From contig NZ_AP024718.1 in NCBI RefSeq assembly GCF_030294985.1, positions 1,007,001 through 1,071,000 on the forward strand: 64,000 nucleotides of DNA. Reading direction: 5' to 3'. The notes under the pieces were generated by a model. That model ran no database searches, was not told where the DNA came from, and saw only the letters and a program-made list of their open reading frames with translations. Source of the stretch: Methylomarinovum tepidoasis. GTDB taxonomy: Bacteria > Pseudomonadota > Gammaproteobacteria > Methylococcales > Methylothermaceae. The position numbers and the translations under genes are program-made. Shown here one piece after another: positions 32,201 to 41,550 of this stretch; the first letter of the stretch is position 1; each line of letters opens with the position of its first letter.

Positions 32201-33003
32201 GCGCGCCGGTCCTGACCGAACTGCATCTCTACCCGGTCAAGTCCCTGGGCGGCATCGCCGTGGACCGCTGGGAACTGGATGCCTTCGGCCTGCGCTTCGA
32301 CCGCCGCTGGATGGTGGTGGACCGGGAGGGGAAATTCCTCACCCAGCGCCAGCATCCCCGGATGGCCTGCATCCAGCCCCGTATCGACGCGGCGGGCAGG
32401 CTGACGTTACGGCATCCGCGGCAGGGGAGCTTCGAGGTGCCGCCGGCCGATCCAGAAGCGCCGCGCCTGGCGGTGACGGTCTGGGGCGATACCGTGAAGG
32501 CGGCGCCGGTGGGAGAGGCCGCCGACCGCTGGCTGAGCGAGGCCATCGGCATCGATTGCCGGCTGGTATGGTTCCCGGACGACGTCAAGCGCCAGGTGGA
32601 CACCCGCTACGCCGCCCCCGGAGAGCGCACCGCCTTCGCCGACGGTTTCCCCCTGCTCCTCATCGGCCAGTCCTCCCTCGACGATCTCAACCGCCGCCTG
32701 GAAAGCCCGGTGCCGATGCGGCGCTTCCGTCCCAATCTGGTGGTGGCCGGCGCCGCAGCCTACGCCGAGGACAGCTGGCGGCGCATCCGCATCGGCGCCG
32801 TCACGATGCGCGTGGCCAAGCCTTGCTCGCGCTGCGTCATCACCACCGTCGATCCCGAGACCGGCCGCCGCACCGGCCAGGAGCCTTTGGCGACCCTGGC
32901 CAAATACCGCCGCCGCGGCAAGCACGTCTATTTCGGCCAGAACGTCATCCACGAGACCCGGGGGGAACTGGCGGTCGGGGAGACGGTGGCGGTGCTGGCC
33001 TGA
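32197..33003 (+). CDS. MOSC-domain protein
   Basis: A 268-residue protein of the YcbX/mARC type. An N-terminal MOSC-N beta-barrel (LYPVKSLGGIAVDRWEL, LRFDRRWMVVDREGKFLTQRQ) is followed by the MOSC domain containing KPCSRCVITTVDPETG, where the first cysteine position is the expected molybdenum-cofactor ligand. There is no ferredoxin domain at the C-terminus, so an external electron donor would be needed. The start overlaps the fumC stop (ATGA), and its own stop abuts that of flgL with no gap. Confidence 0.92.
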   Translation: MSAPVLTELHLYPVKSLGGIAVDRWELDAFGLRFDRRWMVVDREGKFLTQRQHPRMACIQPRIDAAGRLTLRHPRQGSFEVPPADPEAPRLAVTVWGDTVKAAPVGEAADRWLSEAIGIDCRLVWFPDDVKRQVDTRYAAPGERTAFADGFPLLLIGQSSLDDLNRRLESPVPMRRFRPNLVVAGAAAYAEDSWRRIRIGAVTMRVAKPCSRCVITTVDPETGRRTGQEPLATLAKYRRRGKHVYFGQNVIHETRGELAVGETVAVLA

Positions 33004-34239
33004 TCAGCGGATGTAATTGAACAGCGACAGGTTCTGTACTTTGACGAAAGCCTGCTGGGCCGCCTGCAGCCCCACCTGCTGCAGATTGAAGCGGGCGATG
33101 GCCTCGGTGTAGTCCAGGTCTCTTATTTCCGACAGGGCGCTCTGCATTTCCACCACGAATCGCTCGTTGACCTGCCGCTGCTGAGCGACAGCGTTGAGGC
33201 GGGCGCCGATACTGGCGCGGGCATTGTTGAGCTTCTCCAGGGCGTTATCGAGCGCCAGCAGGGAATCACCGATGAGGTTTTTGGCGCTTTTGTCGTCCAG
33301 GTCGCCGTCGAGCGCTTTGACGAACTGGTCTATGGCGGTGAAAGTGTTGTCGTAGCGGTGCAGCTGGGCGGTATCGCCGACGCTGCCGGGACTGCTCCAG
33401 GTCAGCACCAGCTTGCCGGCGTCGTCGCCCAGGCCCTCGGCGACGGTGAAAGGGGCGGGCAACGCCGTGGCGGCAGCGTTGAGGGCGGTGGCCAGCTCGG
33501 TCAGGGTCGGGTCCTTGTCCATCGGCCCCACGCTCAGTTTGACCCCGTCCACTTCCAGTTCGAAAGAAGCCCCGGGGGTGAGGGCGGCGACAGGAATCTT
33601 CTGCACTTCCACGGTGGTCGGCGTCCCCTCGGTGATGTCCTCGGGGGTCACGTCGATGCGGGCGGTTTCCACCCGTTCGAACACGTTGCTGCCCGGATCG
33701 CCATCCGCCAGGCGCCGGGTGGGGCCGATCTGGATCAAGCGCTGGTTGGCGTCACCCTGGTATCTGTAATAGCCGTCGGTGGCCAGGGTGTCGGCGGTGT
33801 AGGGCTGGGTGTGGCTCTTGGTGCCGGCGAACAGGTATTCGCCGTTGGCGTTCTTGGTGTTGGCCAGCCCCAGCAGCTCGCCAAGCGCTTGGCGTACTTC
33901 TTGGGCGATGTACTGTCGGTCCTCCGGGCGCAGGGAGGCTTCGTTGTTGGCCCGCACCGCCACCTCGCGGATGCGCTGGAGGATGTTGGTCATGCCGTCA
34001 AGGGTGGCGTCTTCCAGACCCAGGCGGTTTTCGATGGTATTGATGTTGTTTTGGTACTGCTCGTGCTTGCGGATGACTTCTTCCAGATCCAGAGTACGGG
34101 CGGCGGCGACCGGATCGTCGGCGGGGGTGAGGATCCGGTCGCCGCTGGCCAGTTGCAACTGGGTCTTGTTGAGGTGGCGCTGTTGTTCGAGGATGGCGTT
34201 GGTGCCGAGCCGTTGCATCAGGGCGGTGGACAGACGCAT
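33004..34239 (-). CDS. flgL: Flagellar hook-filament junction protein FlgL
   Basis: A 411-residue flagellin-like protein, the outer of the two junction rings between hook and filament. The N-terminal coiled-coil (STALMQRLGTNAILEQQ, ASGDRILTPADDP) and C-terminal helix (FNLQQVGLQAAQQAFVKVQ) are flagellin-family ends, and the central part is variable. It is the last gene of the flgB-L series and is separated from flgK by 169 bp containing a dispersed repeat. Confidence 0.95.
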   Translation of the reverse strand: MRLSTALMQRLGTNAILEQQRHLNKTQLQLASGDRILTPADDPVAAARTLDLEEVIRKHEQYQNNINTIENRLGLEDATLDGMTNILQRIREVAVRANNEASLRPEDRQYIAQEVRQALGELLGLANTKNANGEYLFAGTKSHTQPYTADTLATDGYYRYQGDANQRLIQIGPTRRLADGDPGSNVFERVETARIDVTPEDITEGTPTTVEVQKIPVAALTPGASFELEVDGVKLSVGPMDKDPTLTELATALNAAATALPAPFTVAEGLGDDAGKLVLTWSSPGSVGDTAQLHRYDNTFTAIDQFVKALDGDLDDKSAKNLIGDSLLALDNALEKLNNARASIGARLNAVAQQRQVNERFVVEMQSALSEIRDLDYTEAIARFNLQQVGLQAAQQAFVKVQNLSLFNYIR

Positions 34240-34276
34240 GGTTTACGGTCCTCTGACTGATGGTGTGGAAGGGCTC

Positions 34277-34390
34277 CGGGACAGGGGCAGGGCATGGGTG
34301 GAAGGGCGTACCCGGCCTGGATGGCCGGGTATCGAGCCCCCAGGGAAGGGTTCACGGCGTCCCTGGAACCCATGCCCTGCCCCTGTCCCG
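34277..34390 (+). repeat. Dispersed two-hairpin repeat, copy B
   Basis: Perfect 23-bp inverted arms (34277-34299 and 34368-34390) enclose a core with two internal hairpins. The first is TACCCGGCC/GGCCGGGTA with loop TGGAT (34309-34331); the second is CCAGGGA/TCCCTGG with a 13-base loop (34340-34366). The layout is a three-way junction. It lies between flgL and flgK, which are otherwise codirectional. The core matches copies at 4285 and 58998 but the arms do not. Confidence 0.92.
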
Positions 34391-34408
34391 ATACCGTTCA
34401 CGATGTGG

Positions 34409-36067
34409 TTACCTCCGAATCGCCCCGATGAGCGTGTCGAAGGTCTGGGTGGCGGTGGCGACCACCTGGGCGGCGGCCTGGTAAGCCTGTTGATACTTGA
34501 CCAGATTGGCGGCCTCCTCGTCGAGGTTGACGCTGCTGACCTCCGCGCGTGCCTGTTGGGCCTGTTCCTTGACGGTTTCATGAGCGCTGCGGCTGATCTC
34601 CGCCGCCCGCGCCAGCGTGCCCACCTCGGCGACCGCCTGACTGTAAGCGTCCTGCAGGGTGGCTTTGCCGCCGAGAAGCAGCTTGCTCGATTCCAGCCCC
34701 GCCAGTTCCAGGGCGGTGGCGTTATCACCGATGGCGCCGCCGCTGGTGTCGTTGGCGGCGGCGGCGATCCGGCGCGGGTCGGTCAGATCGGTGGCGATCT
34801 GGCCGGCGGCATCGGCGGTGGGGCGGATGAGGAAACGGTCGCCGGCCACCGGTGGGCTGGCGGCATCGAGATCGATGGTGATGCCGTCGATGGTGGCCGG
34901 AAAGCCGGTCAGAGTGGTTTGGGTCCGGTCACTCAGCCGGGTCAGGGTGTAGCTGGCGCCGTCGTATTCCAGCAGGTAGTCGCTGGCCTGCAGATTCTGG
35001 ACGGTGTGATTGCCGCTGGCATCGGCGGCGTAAGTGGCGGTGATGTTGCCGCTGGCATTCTTCAGCACCGGGATCGTCGGTGGGCTGAAGAAGTTTAGGT
35101 TGGTGTTGCCGTCGAGATCGTATCCCTTGGCATGGAGATCGTTGAAACGCAGCGCCAGACCGGCGGCCAGCCGTCCCAGCTTGTTCTGGGTCGGGATCAG
35201 CACCTCCTCACGGAAGCGCATCAGGCCGCCCAGCTCGCCCCCCGAAAGGGTCTGGGTGATGGTGGTGGTGACGCCGCCGGTGGTGAGGGTGACCTCTTGG
35301 CGGTTGGGATCGAGATCGTTGGGCTTCAATCCCAGGGTGCTGGTGCGGGAATCGCTGACCAGATTCTGGCCGTTGCCGATGAAGACGCTGACGGCGCCGT
35401 TGTCCTGGGGGACCGGGGTAACGTCGATCTTCTCCGCCAGTTGCTGAATCAGCAGGTCGCGGCGGTCGAGGAGATCGTTGGGAGGCTTGCCTTGGGAGCG
35501 GGCCAGCTCGTAGACGATCTTTTGGTTGAGCTGGGCGATCTCCCCGGCGGTGGCGTTGACCTCCGCCACCAGGTTGCGCAGGTCGCGCTGGGTCTGGGCG
35601 TCAATTTCTTTGAGGCGGTTGTCGAGGAGGTTGAAACGGTCGGTCAGGGTGGCAGCCTCGGTCAGCAGGGTCTGGCGCCCAGGGATGGAAGTGGGATCGT
35701 CGGCAACGGTGTGGACAGCGTTGAAGAAGTTTTTCATCGCCGAGGCCATGCCGACGTCAGGATCGGCGACGATGTTGTCGATCTGCCGGGTCATGGCGTA
35801 ATAGCGGTCCACCTCGGCGAAGCCGGTGGTCGCCTTGCGCAGGCGGGTGTCGAGGAATTCGTCGTAGGCGCGTCTGATGGCGGTGGTCTGTACCCCGGTG
35901 CCGAAGTAGCCGGCGCCGCTGAACTGCGGCTCGCGGGTGCCGACCTCGGTGCGCTGCCGGCTGTAGCCCTCGGTGTTGACGTTGGCGATGTTGTGGCCGG
36001 TGGTGTCCAGCGCCCGTTGGGTGACCCGCAGGGCGGAGGTGGCGATGTCGAGGATAGCGCTTCCCAT
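34409..36067 (-). CDS. flgK: Flagellar hook-associated protein FlgK
   Basis: A 552-residue inner junction protein between hook and filament. The N-terminus carries the rod/hook-family motif TGHNIANVNTEGYSRQRTE, and the C-terminus VNLDEEAANLVKYQQAYQAAAQ, both typical of axial proteins. The long middle (NNAVSVFIGNGQ-like and FNDLHAKGYDLDGN) is the variable D2-D3 region. It starts 13 bp after flgJ. Confidence 0.95.
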   Translation of the reverse strand: MGSAILDIATSALRVTQRALDTTGHNIANVNTEGYSRQRTEVGTREPQFSGAGYFGTGVQTTAIRRAYDEFLDTRLRKATTGFAEVDRYYAMTRQIDNIVADPDVGMASAMKNFFNAVHTVADDPTSIPGRQTLLTEAATLTDRFNLLDNRLKEIDAQTQRDLRNLVAEVNATAGEIAQLNQKIVYELARSQGKPPNDLLDRRDLLIQQLAEKIDVTPVPQDNGAVSVFIGNGQNLVSDSRTSTLGLKPNDLDPNRQEVTLTTGGVTTTITQTLSGGELGGLMRFREEVLIPTQNKLGRLAAGLALRFNDLHAKGYDLDGNTNLNFFSPPTIPVLKNASGNITATYAADASGNHTVQNLQASDYLLEYDGASYTLTRLSDRTQTTLTGFPATIDGITIDLDAASPPVAGDRFLIRPTADAAGQIATDLTDPRRIAAAANDTSGGAIGDNATALELAGLESSKLLLGGKATLQDAYSQAVAEVGTLARAAEISRSAHETVKEQAQQARAEVSSVNLDEEAANLVKYQQAYQAAAQVVATATQTFDTLIGAIRR

Positions 36068-36080
36068 GACCGTTCACTCC

Positions 36081-36965
36081 TTAGCGTGCTGCCACCCGTC
36101 GATGCCGATAAATGGCAAGAATCTTGTCCGCATAATTAGGATCGGTCGCATAGCCCGATTCTTGAAGGGCGCGCAGGTATTTTTCCGGATCGCCGGCATG
36201 GCGCAGGGCCCGGCGGTAACGGGGCTGGCGCAGCAGGTCGGCGTAGTCGGCGAAGCTCTGGTCGTAATCGTCGTAGGCACGGAAGGCGGCCCGCTTCTTC
36301 ACCGCCACCCCGTCGAGATATTCGAGGGTGTTCACCTGGACCCTGTCGCCTTCCCAGCTGCGTCCGGCCTTGATATTGAACAGGTTGTGGCTGCTGCGCC
36401 CGTCGGGGTGGTGGATGATGCGTTTGCCCCAGCCGGTCTCCAGCGCCGCCTGGGCCAGCAGCAGGTCCGGATCGACGCCCAGGGCGGCGGCCGCCTTTCT
36501 GGCCTTGGGACGCAGCGCGGCGATGAATTGCTGCGGGGATTCGAAGCGTGACGGGGCAGGTTCCGGCGTGGGTGTCGCGGCCGGTGCCGGAGTCGCCGCT
36601 TTTTTCGCGCCCCCCGCCGGGACCGCCTGACGGCTGATGCCGGGTTGGGGCATGGCGGGTGGGCGGGCCGGTTCCCCGTCACCGAGCTGGCGCACGATCA
36701 TGTCGGCGATGCCGACGCTGCCCTGCCGGGACAGGTGCAGGGCCAGCTGGTGGTCGTACATTTCCCGGTAGAAATCGGTGCGGCTGTTGTCGAAGATCGG
36801 ATCTCCAGGGCTGGCCTGGCGCATCTGCTTGAGCATCAGCTCCAGGAACAGGGCCTCGAACTGTTTGGCCGCTTCCCTGAGGGCCGTGTGGCGGTCCTGT
36901 CTGGCCTGCAGGCGCAGCTCGGCCAGCTGGGTGAAATCGGTGTAGAGGGCGGTCGGATTCTGCAT
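36081..36965 (-). CDS. flgJ: Flagellar rod assembly protein/peptidoglycan hydrolase FlgJ
   Basis: A 294-residue bifunctional protein. The N-terminal part (about 1-95, AAKQFEALFLELMLKQMRQAS) is the rod scaffolding domain. A Pro/Ala-rich linker (about 100-140) leads to a glucosaminidase-type muramidase domain in which Glu176 (LAQAALETGWGK) is the expected catalytic acid. The hydrolase domain opens peptidoglycan for the growing rod. The two-domain form is the one typical of Gamma- and Betaproteobacteria. Confidence 0.95.
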   Translation of the reverse strand: MQNPTALYTDFTQLAELRLQARQDRHTALREAAKQFEALFLELMLKQMRQASPGDPIFDNSRTDFYREMYDHQLALHLSRQGSVGIADMIVRQLGDGEPARPPAMPQPGISRQAVPAGGAKKAATPAPAATPTPEPAPSRFESPQQFIAALRPKARKAAAALGVDPDLLLAQAALETGWGKRIIHHPDGRSSHNLFNIKAGRSWEGDRVQVNTLEYLDGVAVKKRAAFRAYDDYDQSFADYADLLRQPRYRRALRHAGDPEKYLRALQESGYATDPNYADKILAIYRHRRVAAR

Positions 36966-36968
36966 GGC

Positions 36969-38060
36969 CTAGATCACGATCAGTTCCGCATCCAGGGCGC
37001 CGGCGTTCTTGAGCGCCTCCAGGATCGCCACTAGGTCCGAGGGGGCGGCGCCGACGGCGTTGACCGCCCGTACCAGATCGTTGAGGGAAACGCCGGGGTC
37101 GAACACGAACATGTGCTTGCCCTGTTCCTCGACGCTGATGTCGGACTGGGGCACCACGGCCGTGGTGCCGCCGGCGAAGGGGGATGGCTGGCTCACCCTT
37201 GGGTTCTCCCGGATGGTCACCACCAGCTTGCCGTGGGACACCGCCGCCGGGCGCACCCGTACGTGGCGGTTGACGACCACGGTGCCGGTGCGGGCGTTGA
37301 CGATCACCCGCGCCGGGGCTTCGCCGGGCTCCACTTCCAGATTCTCGATCATGGAGACGAAGGTCACTTTCTGAGCCGGGTCCACCGGCGCTCCCACCTG
37401 CACCGAGGTGGCGTCCAGGGGACGGGCGGTGTCCGGTCCCAGGATGCGGTTGATGCTGGCGGCGATGCGCTGGGCGGTGGTGAAGTCGGCCCGGTGCAGG
37501 TTGAGCGTCAGATAACGGGCGTTGCCGAAGGGCGAGGGAACCGCCCGTTCCACGGTGGCGCCGTTGGGAATGCGCCCGGCGCTGGGGATGTTGACGGTGA
37601 TGCGGGAGCCGTCCTGGCCGCTGGCGGTCAGGCCGCCCACCAACAGGTTGCCCTGGGCCACGGCATAGATCTGGCCGTCGATGCCCTTGAGGGGGGTCAT
37701 CAGCAGGGTGCCGCCGCGCAGGCTCTTGGCGTCTCCGAGGGAGGAGACGGTCACGTCCAGCGTCTGCCCCGGTTTGGCGAAGGGCGGCAACACCGCGTGG
37801 ACGGCGACGGCGGCGACGTTCTTGGACTTGGGATCGACGCCGGGCGGCAGGGTGATCCCCAGGCGGGCGAGCATGTTGCGCAGGGTCTGGCCGGTGAACT
37901 TGGTCTTGTCGCCGGTGCCGTTGAGGCCCACCACCAGGCCGTAACCGATCAGCTGGTTGGGGCGGACCCCGGCGATGCTGGCCAGGTCCTTGATCCGTTC
38001 CCCCCGGGCCAGGGGGACCAGCGCCAGTAACAGGATGCCGAGCCAGAGCCTTGCTTTCAT
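36969..38060 (-). CDS. flgI: Flagellar P-ring protein FlgI
   Basis: A 363-residue periplasmic protein that forms the P ring around the flagellar rod in the peptidoglycan layer. A cleavable signal peptide (residues 1-20, ending LARG) precedes the family start [31 protein letters not shown]. Other family segments are [11 protein letters not shown] and the C-terminal [29 protein letters not shown] (read in parts). Length is normal. Confidence 0.96.
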   Translation of the reverse strand: MKARLWLGILLLALVPLARGERIKDLASIAGVRPNQLIGYGLVVGLNGTGDKTKFTGQTLRNMLARLGITLPPGVDPKSKNVAAVAVHAVLPPFAKPGQTLDVTVSSLGDAKSLRGGTLLMTPLKGIDGQIYAVAQGNLLVGGLTASGQDGSRITVNIPSAGRIPNGATVERAVPSPFGNARYLTLNLHRADFTTAQRIAASINRILGPDTARPLDATSVQVGAPVDPAQKVTFVSMIENLEVEPGEAPARVIVNARTGTVVVNRHVRVRPAAVSHGKLVVTIRENPRVSQPSPFAGGTTAVVPQSDISVEEQGKHMFVFDPGVSLNDLVRAVNAVGAAPSDLVAILEALKNAGALDAELIVI

Positions 38061-38069
38061 GCCGTCACC

Positions 38070-38741
38070 TCAGAAGGGAAAGAACACGCTGTTGAAGAAC
38101 CGGGTCAGCCAGCCGACTTGTTTCACGTCGGCCATAGCGCCCTCGCCGGTGTACATGATGGTGGCGTCAGCCACCTTGGTGGAAGGCACCGAATTGTCGG
38201 CGTCGAGATCCACCGGGCGGACGATGCCCGCCAGGCGCACGTATTCGTGGCCCTCGTTGATGGTGATGCGTTTTTCCCCCTGGACCCGCAGGTTGCCGTT
38301 GGGCAGCACTTCCACCACGGTGACGGTGATGGTGCCCTTGAGTTTGTCGTTCTGTTTGCTCTTGCCGGTTCCCTTGTAGTTTTTGGTACTCTTGGCGTCG
38401 GTTTCAAAGTTGACGCCCAGCGGCTTTGCGGTTCCAAACAGCATCGGCAGCGAGCCGCCGATCTTGTTGCCCTTCTTGATTTCCAGTTCGGACTCCTTGG
38501 TCGCGTCGGTGTTTTCCACCAGGCGGATGGTAAGAATGTCGCCCACCTGATGGGCGGTCAGGTTCTCGAACAGGGTCAGGTGCTGGTTGGCGCGGAAGAT
38601 GGCGCCGGTGGGTTGTGGCGGCGGCGGCCGGTAAGCGGGCGTGGCTGGCGCGAACAGGGCGTTGTGGCGCGGCAGCGACTCTGGCAGGGTGGTGCAGCCG
38701 GCGGCCAGCAGCAAAGGGACGAAAGCGGGCAGACGCATCAT
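38070..38741 (-). CDS. flgH: Flagellar L-ring lipoprotein FlgH
   Basis: A 223-residue outer-membrane lipoprotein forming the L ring. The signal sequence ends in LAAGC with Cys16 as lipidation site. Family segments include LFENLTAHQVGDILTIRLVE (in parts), the basic GTGKSKQNDKLKGTITVTV stretch and GEKRITINEGHEYVRLAGIVRP. It lies between flgG and flgI with only a few bases on each side. Confidence 0.95.
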   Translation of the reverse strand: MMRLPAFVPLLLAAGCTTLPESLPRHNALFAPATPAYRPPPPQPTGAIFRANQHLTLFENLTAHQVGDILTIRLVENTDATKESELEIKKGNKIGGSLPMLFGTAKPLGVNFETDAKSTKNYKGTGKSKQNDKLKGTITVTVVEVLPNGNLRVQGEKRITINEGHEYVRLAGIVRPVDLDADNSVPSTKVADATIMYTGEGAMADVKQVGWLTRFFNSVFFPF

Positions 38742-38745
38742 CGCA

Positions 38746-39534
38746 TTACAGGTTGTTGTTGAGGAAGCCCAGCATCTGGTCCACGGTGGAGATGGCCTTG
38801 GAATTCATCTCGTAGGCGCGCTGGGTTTCGATCATGTTGACCATTTCCTCCACCACGTTGACGTTGGAGGTTTCCAGGGAATGCTGCACCAGGGCGCCGC
38901 GCTCCTCCTCGCCGGGATTGCCCACCGTGGGGGCGCCGCTGGCCACCGACTCGCGGAACAGGTTCTCGCCGATGGGCTCGAGCCCGGTGGGGTTGACGAA
39001 GTCGGCCAGCTGGATCTGTCCCAGCTGCTGGGGGGTGGGGGTCCCGGGGATGGTGACCGAGACGATGCCGTCCTCGCTGATGGTGATGCTCTTGGCGTTG
39101 GCGGGAACGGTGATCGCCGGCTCCAGAAAGTAGCCGCTGGCGGTCACCAGCTGGCCCTCGGCGTTCAGCTTGAAGGAACCGTTGCGGGTGTAGGCGAGGT
39201 CGCCGTTGGGCAGCAGCACCTGGAAGAAGCCACGGCCGTTGATGGCCACGTCCAGGGCGTTGCCGGTCTGGATCAGGTTGCCCTGGGTGTGGAGCTTCTC
39301 GGTGGCCACCACCCGCACCCCGGTGCCCAGTTGCAGGCCGGAGGGCAGCTCGGTGTTCTGACTCGACTGGGCCCCCACCTGGCGGATGTTCTGATACAGC
39401 AGATCTTCGAACAGGGCCCGCCCCTTCTTGAAACCGGTGGTGTTGACGTTGGCGAGATTGTTGGAAATCACCGCCATCCGGGTCTGCTGGGCATCGAGGC
39501 CGGTCTTGGCGACCCAAAGGGCACGGTCGGTCAT
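38746..39534 (-). CDS. flgG: Flagellar distal rod protein FlgG
   Basis: A 262-residue distal rod subunit. The N-terminus [20 protein letters not shown] followed by [20 protein letters not shown] is the rod-family signature; the C-terminus has [20 protein letters not shown]. The FlgG-specific segment [20 protein letters not shown] is present. The order flgF-flgG-flgH is conserved. Confidence 0.96.
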   Translation of the reverse strand: MTDRALWVAKTGLDAQQTRMAVISNNLANVNTTGFKKGRALFEDLLYQNIRQVGAQSSQNTELPSGLQLGTGVRVVATEKLHTQGNLIQTGNALDVAINGRGFFQVLLPNGDLAYTRNGSFKLNAEGQLVTASGYFLEPAITVPANAKSITISEDGIVSVTIPGTPTPQQLGQIQLADFVNPTGLEPIGENLFRESVASGAPTVGNPGEEERGALVQHSLETSNVNVVEEMVNMIETQRAYEMNSKAISTVDQMLGFLNNNL

Positions 39535-39561
39535 GGTCGTTTCTCCTTGCGAGGGGTTCGG

Positions 39562-40302
39562 TTAAACCATGCGCAGCAGCTGCGCGGCGGTGTCGGCGTC
39601 GTCCTCGGCGGTCTTCATCATCTTCACCTGCAGCTCGTAGCGCCGCGACAGTTCGATCATGTCCACCAGGGCGGCGACGCTGCTGACGTTGCTGCCTTCC
39701 AGGGCGCCGGAGACCAGGGTGATCCCGGCGTCGGCCTCGGCCGGCTGGCCCGATTTGAGCCGTATCAGGCCGTCTTCGCCTTTCTCCAGTTGTTCCGGGG
39801 CGGCGCGCACCAGCTTGATGCGGTCGACGACCGCCAGTACGTCGGGTTTTTCCCCCAGCGGGACGATGCTGATGGTGCCGTCGCTGCCGATATCGACCTT
39901 CTGCGCCGGGGGAATGGCGATGGGGCCGTTGTCCCCCAGCACCGGATGGCCGTCGCCGGTCTGCAGCAGCCCTTCCGGGGTGATGCGCAGGTCGCCGCGG
40001 CGGGTGTAGGCTTCGGAGCCGTCGGCGGCCTGGACCGCGATCCAGCCGTCGCCCTTGACGGCGACGTCGAGCTCGCGGCCGGTGCTCCGGATCGGTCCGG
40101 GATCGAAGTCGGTGGCCGGGCGTTCGTTGAGGGCGTAGACCCGGCTGGGATAACCGGGTCCGAACACCGGCATGCTGCGGAACTGTTCCAGATCCTGTTT
40201 GAAGCCGGTGGTGTTGACGTTGGCGAGATTGTTGCTCACCGACGCCTGGGCCCGCAGGGTTTCCCGGGCGCCGCTCATGACCACGAACAGGCTGCGATCC
40301 AT
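39562..40302 (-). CDS. flgF: Flagellar proximal rod protein FlgF
   Basis: A 246-residue rod subunit, shorter than FlgG. It has the axial N-terminal motif [20 protein letters not shown] and the C-terminal helix SNVSSVAALVDMIELSRRYE. The segment FGPGYPSRVYALNERPATDF distinguishes FlgF from FlgG. It is translated 12 bp after flgE. Confidence 0.94.
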   Translation of the reverse strand: MDRSLFVVMSGARETLRAQASVSNNLANVNTTGFKQDLEQFRSMPVFGPGYPSRVYALNERPATDFDPGPIRSTGRELDVAVKGDGWIAVQAADGSEAYTRRGDLRITPEGLLQTGDGHPVLGDNGPIAIPPAQKVDIGSDGTISIVPLGEKPDVLAVVDRIKLVRAAPEQLEKGEDGLIRLKSGQPAEADAGITLVSGALEGSNVSSVAALVDMIELSRRYELQVKMMKTAEDDADTAAQLLRMV

Positions 40303-40314
40303 GATTCAGCTCCC

Positions 40315-41535
40315 TCAGCGCAGGTTGAGGAGGGTCTGGATGACCTTGTCCTCGGTGGAGATGGTCTGGGCGTTGGCCTGATAGCTCTGCTGGGCGACGA
40401 TGAGGCGTACCAGCTGTTTGGACAGGTCCACGTTGGAGGCTTCCAAAGCTCCGGATTGGACCGTTCCCAGATTGTTCTGCCCCGGCGCCCCCAGGAGTTT
40501 TTCTCCGGAAAGGGTGCTTTCCCCCCACATGGTATTGCCCAGTTTGGTCAGGCCCTGTTCGTTCTGGAAGCGGGCCAGGGCGATCTGTCCCAGCTTTTCC
40601 GCGTTGCCGTTGCTGAACCGGGCGAACAGGATGCCGTCGTCGCTGATCTCCAGGCCGGTGAAATCTCCCGCCGGGAAACCGTTCTGGCTCATGGCGTTAA
40701 TGCTGAAGTCGCTGTTGAACTGGGTGGAATCGGCGAAATCGTAGGTGATCGTCAGAGGGTCGGCGCCTGTAATGGAATAGGGCGGGTAGGTTGCCTTGGT
40801 CACGCCGGTCGTTCCACCTACGCTGATCAACGCGCCATTGGTGTTGAATTCCAAGGTGGTGGGCCCTCCGAGGGAAGCGCCGTCAATGTATTGATACACG
40901 TCCCAAGTGTTGGGGGTGGTGGGATTTTGGGTGACGAAGTAACTCGTTATGGTGTGAGGGTTGCCGAGGGAATCGTAAACCGTGACTGAAGTGGCTTTGT
41001 TGTAGGATTCCGGTTTCGTCGGGTCGAAAGGAGTGATGGCGGGTATTGAATCTGCAGAGTCGAGATTCACATTGAGTTTTACTTCGTCAGTGGCCTGGGG
41101 TTTGCCTTTTGTCGTCTCCACCTTCAAGGCTCCCTGGGAAAAATCCGCCCGCCAGCCGAACAGATACTTGCCCTGGTCGGTGACGATGTAGCCGTTCTTA
41201 TCGAGTTGAAAAGCGCCGTTGCGGGTAAAGGCGGTGGGTTCGCCGTTGGGAGTGTCGGTCAGGGAAAAGAAACCGCGGCCGCTGATGGCGATGTCGAGCA
41301 CGTTTTCGGTGTATTCCAGATTACCCTGGGAATGGATCTGGGCCACTTCGGTCACACGCACGCCGCTGCCGGGCGTGGTCTTGCCGGAACCGAAGAAGCT
41401 GCTGGCATAGACGTCGGCAAACTCCGCCCGCGATTTTTTGAATCCGACGGTGTTGGCGTTGGCGATGTTGTTGCCGGTGGTCTGCAGATCGGTGGATGCG
41501 GCGTTGAGGCCGCTGAGCGCGGTGCTGAAGCTCAT
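40315..41535 (-). CDS. flgE: Flagellar hook protein FlgE
   Basis: A 406-residue hook subunit. Conserved ends are SFSTALSGLNAASTDLQTTG, NNIANANTVGFKKSRAEF and the C-terminal SNVDLSKQLVRLIVAQQSYQ. The central part (about residues 140-270; bases 40730-41110) is enriched in Thr/Asn/Ser and is noticeably more AT-rich than the ends, as expected for the surface-exposed D2-D3 domains. Confidence 0.96.
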   Translation of the reverse strand: MSFSTALSGLNAASTDLQTTGNNIANANTVGFKKSRAEFADVYASSFFGSGKTTPGSGVRVTEVAQIHSQGNLEYTENVLDIAISGRGFFSLTDTPNGEPTAFTRNGAFQLDKNGYIVTDQGKYLFGWRADFSQGALKVETTKGKPQATDEVKLNVNLDSADSIPAITPFDPTKPESYNKATSVTVYDSLGNPHTITSYFVTQNPTTPNTWDVYQYIDGASLGGPTTLEFNTNGALISVGGTTGVTKATYPPYSITGADPLTITYDFADSTQFNSDFSINAMSQNGFPAGDFTGLEISDDGILFARFSNGNAEKLGQIALARFQNEQGLTKLGNTMWGESTLSGEKLLGAPGQNNLGTVQSGALEASNVDLSKQLVRLIVAQQSYQANAQTISTEDKVIQTLLNLR

Positions 41536-41550
41536 AGGGTTATTACCTCC

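Noticed and set aside
34277..34390. Dispersed repeats as integron attC sites
   Set aside because: attC sites have conserved outer core sites, whereas here the outer arms are locus-specific and the centre is conserved; there is no integrase or cassette array.
38641..40989. 782-codon open frame on the plus strand across flgH-flgE
   Set aside because: It crosses several flagellar gene borders in antisense and has no ribosome-binding site; it is a shadow.
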